Positions 63,771 to 64,000 of a stretch of 64,000 nucleotides of DNA are shown here, in pieces; position 1 is the first letter of the stretch, and each line of letters starts with the position of its first letter. This stretch comes from Cellulomonas sp. Leaf334 (lineage in GTDB: Bacteria; Actinomycetota; Actinomycetes; Actinomycetales; Cellulomonadaceae). The notes under the pieces are model-generated. The model had not been told where the DNA came from, did no database searches, and saw only the letters and a program-made list of their open reading frames with translations. Made by a program: the position numbers and the translations under genes. The stretch spans positions 794,827 through 858,826 of the forward strand of contig NZ_LMOO01000005.1 of the NCBI RefSeq assembly GCF_001424195.1, read 5' to 3'.

Positions 63771-64000
63771 ATGACTAACGGCACCGAGCGCGACGAGCCG
63801 GGACGGCGCAGCGAGGACGGCCCCGAGGGCAGCGGTCCCGCCGAGAGCAGCCGTCCGTCGTCGGACCCGGTCTGGCCCGTGTGGGGCGACGGCGGTGGCA
63901 CGGAGCCCGTCGCCGAGCCCGAGGCGACCGACGCGCACGCCCCCGACGAGGCTGCACCGGAGGTGACTGCCCCGGACGTCGCTGCTCCCGACGACGAGGC
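63771..64000 (+). CDS. N-terminus of a long acidic, Pro/Ala-rich protein (partial)
   Basis: The frame runs from ATG 63771 off the window edge (76 codons seen). The visible part is Glu/Asp/Pro/Ser-rich and has no predicted fold: a disordered leader as seen on actinobacterial FHA, septation or zinc-ribbon membrane proteins. APEVTAPDVAAPDDE at the end hints at repeats. GGGGGAG lies 4 nt before the ATG. Function cannot be judged. Confidence 0.6.
   Translation, partial: MTNGTERDEPGRRSEDGPEGSGPAESSRPSSDPVWPVWGDGGGTEPVAEPEATDAHAPDEAAPEVTAPDVAAPDDE

Overview
The window reads as chromosomal DNA of a very high-GC actinobacterium. Third codon positions are almost all G or C and GTG starts are common. 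Two mycothiol enzymes (mca, mshB), an F420-type Ddn-like oxidoreductase, a CGNR regulator and many Shine-Dalgarno-less genes with TAnnnT 6-8 nt before the start all fit Actinomycetota. A member of the Micrococcales, Cellulomonas-like, is my best guess, but this is inferred from gene style, not from a database match. No rRNA, tRNA or CRISPR array was seen.

Layout. 0-3.2 kb: end of a probable glycosidase gene and a DUF5107/TPR protein. 3.2-14 kb: housekeeping genes: cystathionine gamma-synthase, AI-2E transporter, threonine ammonia-lyase, greA, DUF4307, mca with a small membrane protein and a nitrilase, a TrhA/hemolysin III membrane protein, an isoprenyl diphosphate synthase, and a PIN-PhoH protein behind a structured leader. 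13.9-15.1 kb: divergent MarR regulator and methyltransferase, both with His-rich tails. 15.1-23 kb: one minus-strand operon of two very large FtsX-like permeases and two ABC ATPases, one with an AbrB-like tail. 23.2-25.4 kb: PadR regulator plus DHA2 exporter. 25.5-27.5 kb: fumC and a beta-carbonic anhydrase. 27.7-32 kb: complete sugar ABC importer (lipoprotein, two permeases, ATPase), convergent with a PfkB sugar kinase that overlaps xseB, with xseA upstream. 34.9-40 kb: ispH, rmuC, an ABC ATPase/permease pair, ychF.

40.9-42.4 kb is the most unusual part. The 3' end of ychF is followed by two further degenerate copies of the same 3' end. They bracket first a low-GC MNT/HEPN toxin-antitoxin pair with its own palindromic promoter, then a 33-codon minus-strand ORF. 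This looks like two small cassettes inserted one after the other at the ychF stop codon, with no recombinase in the window. 42.5-45.5 kb continues with accessory genes: an orphan protein, a DUF4157 metallopeptidase-like protein with a translationally coupled small partner, and a secreted TIM-barrel protein.

45.5-50.2 kb: small regulators and enzymes, including a GlsB-type membrane protein divergent from an orphan LuxR response regulator across three CCTAGG palindromes, two methyltransferase/hemerythrin genes, a CGNR regulator, a GNAT acetyltransferase and the Ddn-like protein. 50.5-59.7 kb: a peptide-type ABC importer with two paralogous lipoproteins, a DppB-type permease with a 170-residue insert, a DppC-type permease and a fused DppD-DppF ATPase. 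Two strong hairpins follow the first lipoprotein gene, and a minus-strand PH-like gene sits inside the cluster. 59.8-64 kb: typA, mshB, a small membrane protein, a flavin reductase, and the start of a long acidic protein cut by the window edge.
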